Source: an uncultured Oscillospiraceae bacterium (GTDB lineage: Bacteria > Bacillota > Clostridia > Oscillospirales > Oscillospiraceae). Taken from it: 14,990 nt of DNA. Both the position numbers and the translations under genes were made by a program. The notes under the pieces were generated by a model. That model made no database searches and was not told the DNA's origin. It saw nothing but the letters and a program-made list of their open reading frames with translations. Positions within the stretch are counted from its first letter, which is position 1, and every line of letters begins with the position of its first letter. This document shows, one piece after another, positions 14,604 through 14,990 of the stretch. Where the stretch lies: assembly GCA_958438185.1 (NCBI GenBank), contig CAUBQU010000005.1:1-14990 (forward strand), written 5' to 3'.

Positions 14604-14720
14604 GGGCAATACCTCCGGCGGCATCGCCTGCCGGGAGCGGAATGGGGTGCAAAGCCCCGCGAGAAGGTCACTGTGAAGCCTGCAAATAGCAGGATAAGTC
14701 AGATACGCCAGTATTGTGCC
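14604..14720 (+). ncRNA. Cobalamin (B12) riboswitch aptamer
   Basis: The conserved core of the cobalamin aptamer is visible: GGGAGCGGAA, then GGTGCAAAGCCCC (the GGTGnAAnnCC element), then GTCACTGTGA, then the B12-box-like AAGTCAGATACGCC. A helix CCTGC:GCAGG with an AAATA loop sits between the last two, as expected. P1 closes with CAATAC (14607-14612) pairing GTATTG (14711-14716). The box reads AAGTCAGATACGCC where the common form has GGA-ACC, so it is a slightly divergent member. Adenosyl- versus methyl/aquo-cobalamin preference cannot be read off by eye. Confidence 0.9.
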
Positions 14721-14746
14721 TTGGCTTATGCCTTAGCCGGAGCCAA
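14721..14746 (+). promoter_or_regulatory. Candidate anti-antiterminator hairpin after the B12 aptamer
   Basis: Directly after P1, TTGGCT (14721-14726) can pair with AGCCAA (14741-14746). The loop contains AGCCGG (14735-14740), which could otherwise pair with CCGGCT (14814-14819) in the terminator's 3' arm. This suggests the switch: ligand-bound aptamer and this hairpin form, and the terminator is free to act. Inferred from pairing only. Confidence 0.45.
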
Positions 14747-14760
14747 AGAAAGCAGATACC

Positions 14761-14783
14761 TGCACGGCGCGCGTTGCCGTGCA
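14761..14783 (+). other. Perfect 8-bp hairpin in the riboswitch expression platform
   Basis: TGCACGGC and GCCGTGCA pair perfectly around a 7-nt loop between the aptamer and the terminator. No T-run follows. It is probably a spacer helix of the expression platform. Confidence 0.6.
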
Positions 14784-14797
14784 TTCTGCCAGTTTGG

Positions 14798-14824
14798 GCC
14801 GGGGTCTTGCAACCCGGCTTTTTT
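14798..14824 (+). terminator. Riboswitch-controlled intrinsic terminator
   Basis: GCCGGG (14798-14803) pairs with CCCGGC (14813-14818) and is followed at once by six T (14819-14824). Its place about 80 nt after the aptamer and about 110 nt before the start codon fits transcriptional OFF control by cobalamin. Confidence 0.85.
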
Positions 14825-14936
14825 GCGTCGCGACTGGTCGCGACATGCTTTGTGATGGCAAAGCATAATGCAGTATTGTACCGTTGTGAACTGCGGGAGC
14901 AGTTGCAAAATATATCATAACGAAAGGAACTGTAGA
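14825..14936 (+). promoter_or_regulatory. Leader between terminator and start codon, with hairpins and a repeated P1 strand
   Basis: This 112-nt stretch has no coding capacity I can support. It holds a tandem GTCGCGAC pair (14827-14834, 14837-14844), a perfect 8-bp hairpin ATGCTTTG:CAAAGCAT (14845-14866), the sequence CAGTATTGTACC (14871-14882), which differs at one base from the riboswitch P1 region 14709-14720, and a 6-bp hairpin AACTGC:GCAGTT with GGGA loop (14889-14904). A GAAAGGAAC ribosome site at 14922-14930 precedes the ATG. Confidence 0.55.
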
Positions 14937-14990
14937 ATGAAAAAGAAACTAGCCTTGCTTTTGTGCCTGGTGCTTCTGGTCACTGCGCTG
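14937..14990 (+). CDS. Exported protein under B12 riboswitch control, N-terminus only
   Basis: Only the first 18 codons lie in the window: MKKKLALLLCLVLLVTAL, a positively charged n-region and a leucine-rich hydrophobic core typical of a signal peptide, possibly of a lipoprotein. An AAGGA site precedes the ATG by about 9 nt. Because a cobalamin riboswitch and terminator stand upstream, the product is likely a corrinoid-uptake component such as the substrate-binding protein of a BtuFCD-type transporter, or another protein whose need falls when B12 is plentiful. The identity cannot be fixed from the signal peptide alone. Confidence 0.8.
   Translation, partial: MKKKLALLLCLVLLVTAL

Noticed and set aside
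1..14990. Mobile elements, CRISPR arrays, tRNA or rRNA genes
   Set aside because: No transposase, integrase, regular repeat-spacer pattern, cloverleaf or rRNA sequence was recognised on either strand.

Overview
The window comes from a GC-rich (by eye about 60% G+C) Gram-positive bacterium of the Clostridia, most likely a gut Oscillospiraceae/Ruminococcaceae-type organism. The reasons are the paired GlgC/GlgD ADP-glucose pyrophosphorylase subunits (a Firmicutes arrangement), strong AAGGAGG-type ribosome binding sites, sigma-A promoters with exact 17-bp spacers, and a lipobox-bearing cell-wall amidase. The exact genus cannot be told from this sequence. No mobile element, CRISPR array, tRNA or rRNA was seen.

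Layout. All complete genes are on the minus strand, in four transcription units, so read from high to low coordinates. (1) 14440-13253: a stand-alone DEAD-box RNA helicase with its own promoter. (2) 13027-11186: glmS, with a promoter and a roughly 150-nt GC-rich structured leader, ending in a strong hairpin. (3) 11020-7878: a compact four-gene operon of a CobW-type GTPase, two tandem DUF1638 proteins and an IclR-family regulator, from a near-consensus promoter, closed by stem-loops. (4) 7643-14: a glycogen operon glgC-glgD-glgA, then an intracellular GH13 alpha-glucosidase/neopullulanase-like enzyme, then two proteins not obviously linked to glycogen: a zinc-ribbon/membrane-anchored/Big2/YARHG protein and a lipoprotein N-acetylmuramoyl-L-alanine amidase. 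Genes in unit 4 overlap or lie within 18 bp. At the right end a perfect-consensus plus-strand promoter drives a cobalamin riboswitch with an intrinsic terminator and then the first 18 codons of an exported protein, cut by the window edge.

How they work together. GlgC/GlgD make ADP-glucose, GlgA polymerises it, and the GH13 enzyme trims or remodels the glucan. GlmS feeds glucosamine-6-phosphate to peptidoglycan synthesis, and the amidase cuts peptidoglycan, but no direct coupling is shown. The most interesting parts are the CobW-DUF1638-DUF1638-IclR operon, whose paralogous DUF1638 proteins share six invariant cysteines and whose GTPase has an altered metal motif, and the B12 riboswitch unit at the right edge, whose leader carries a second copy of the P1 closing strand near the start codon. 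Both hint at cobalamin/corrinoid biology in this neighbourhood, but they are separate transcription units and the link is inference.
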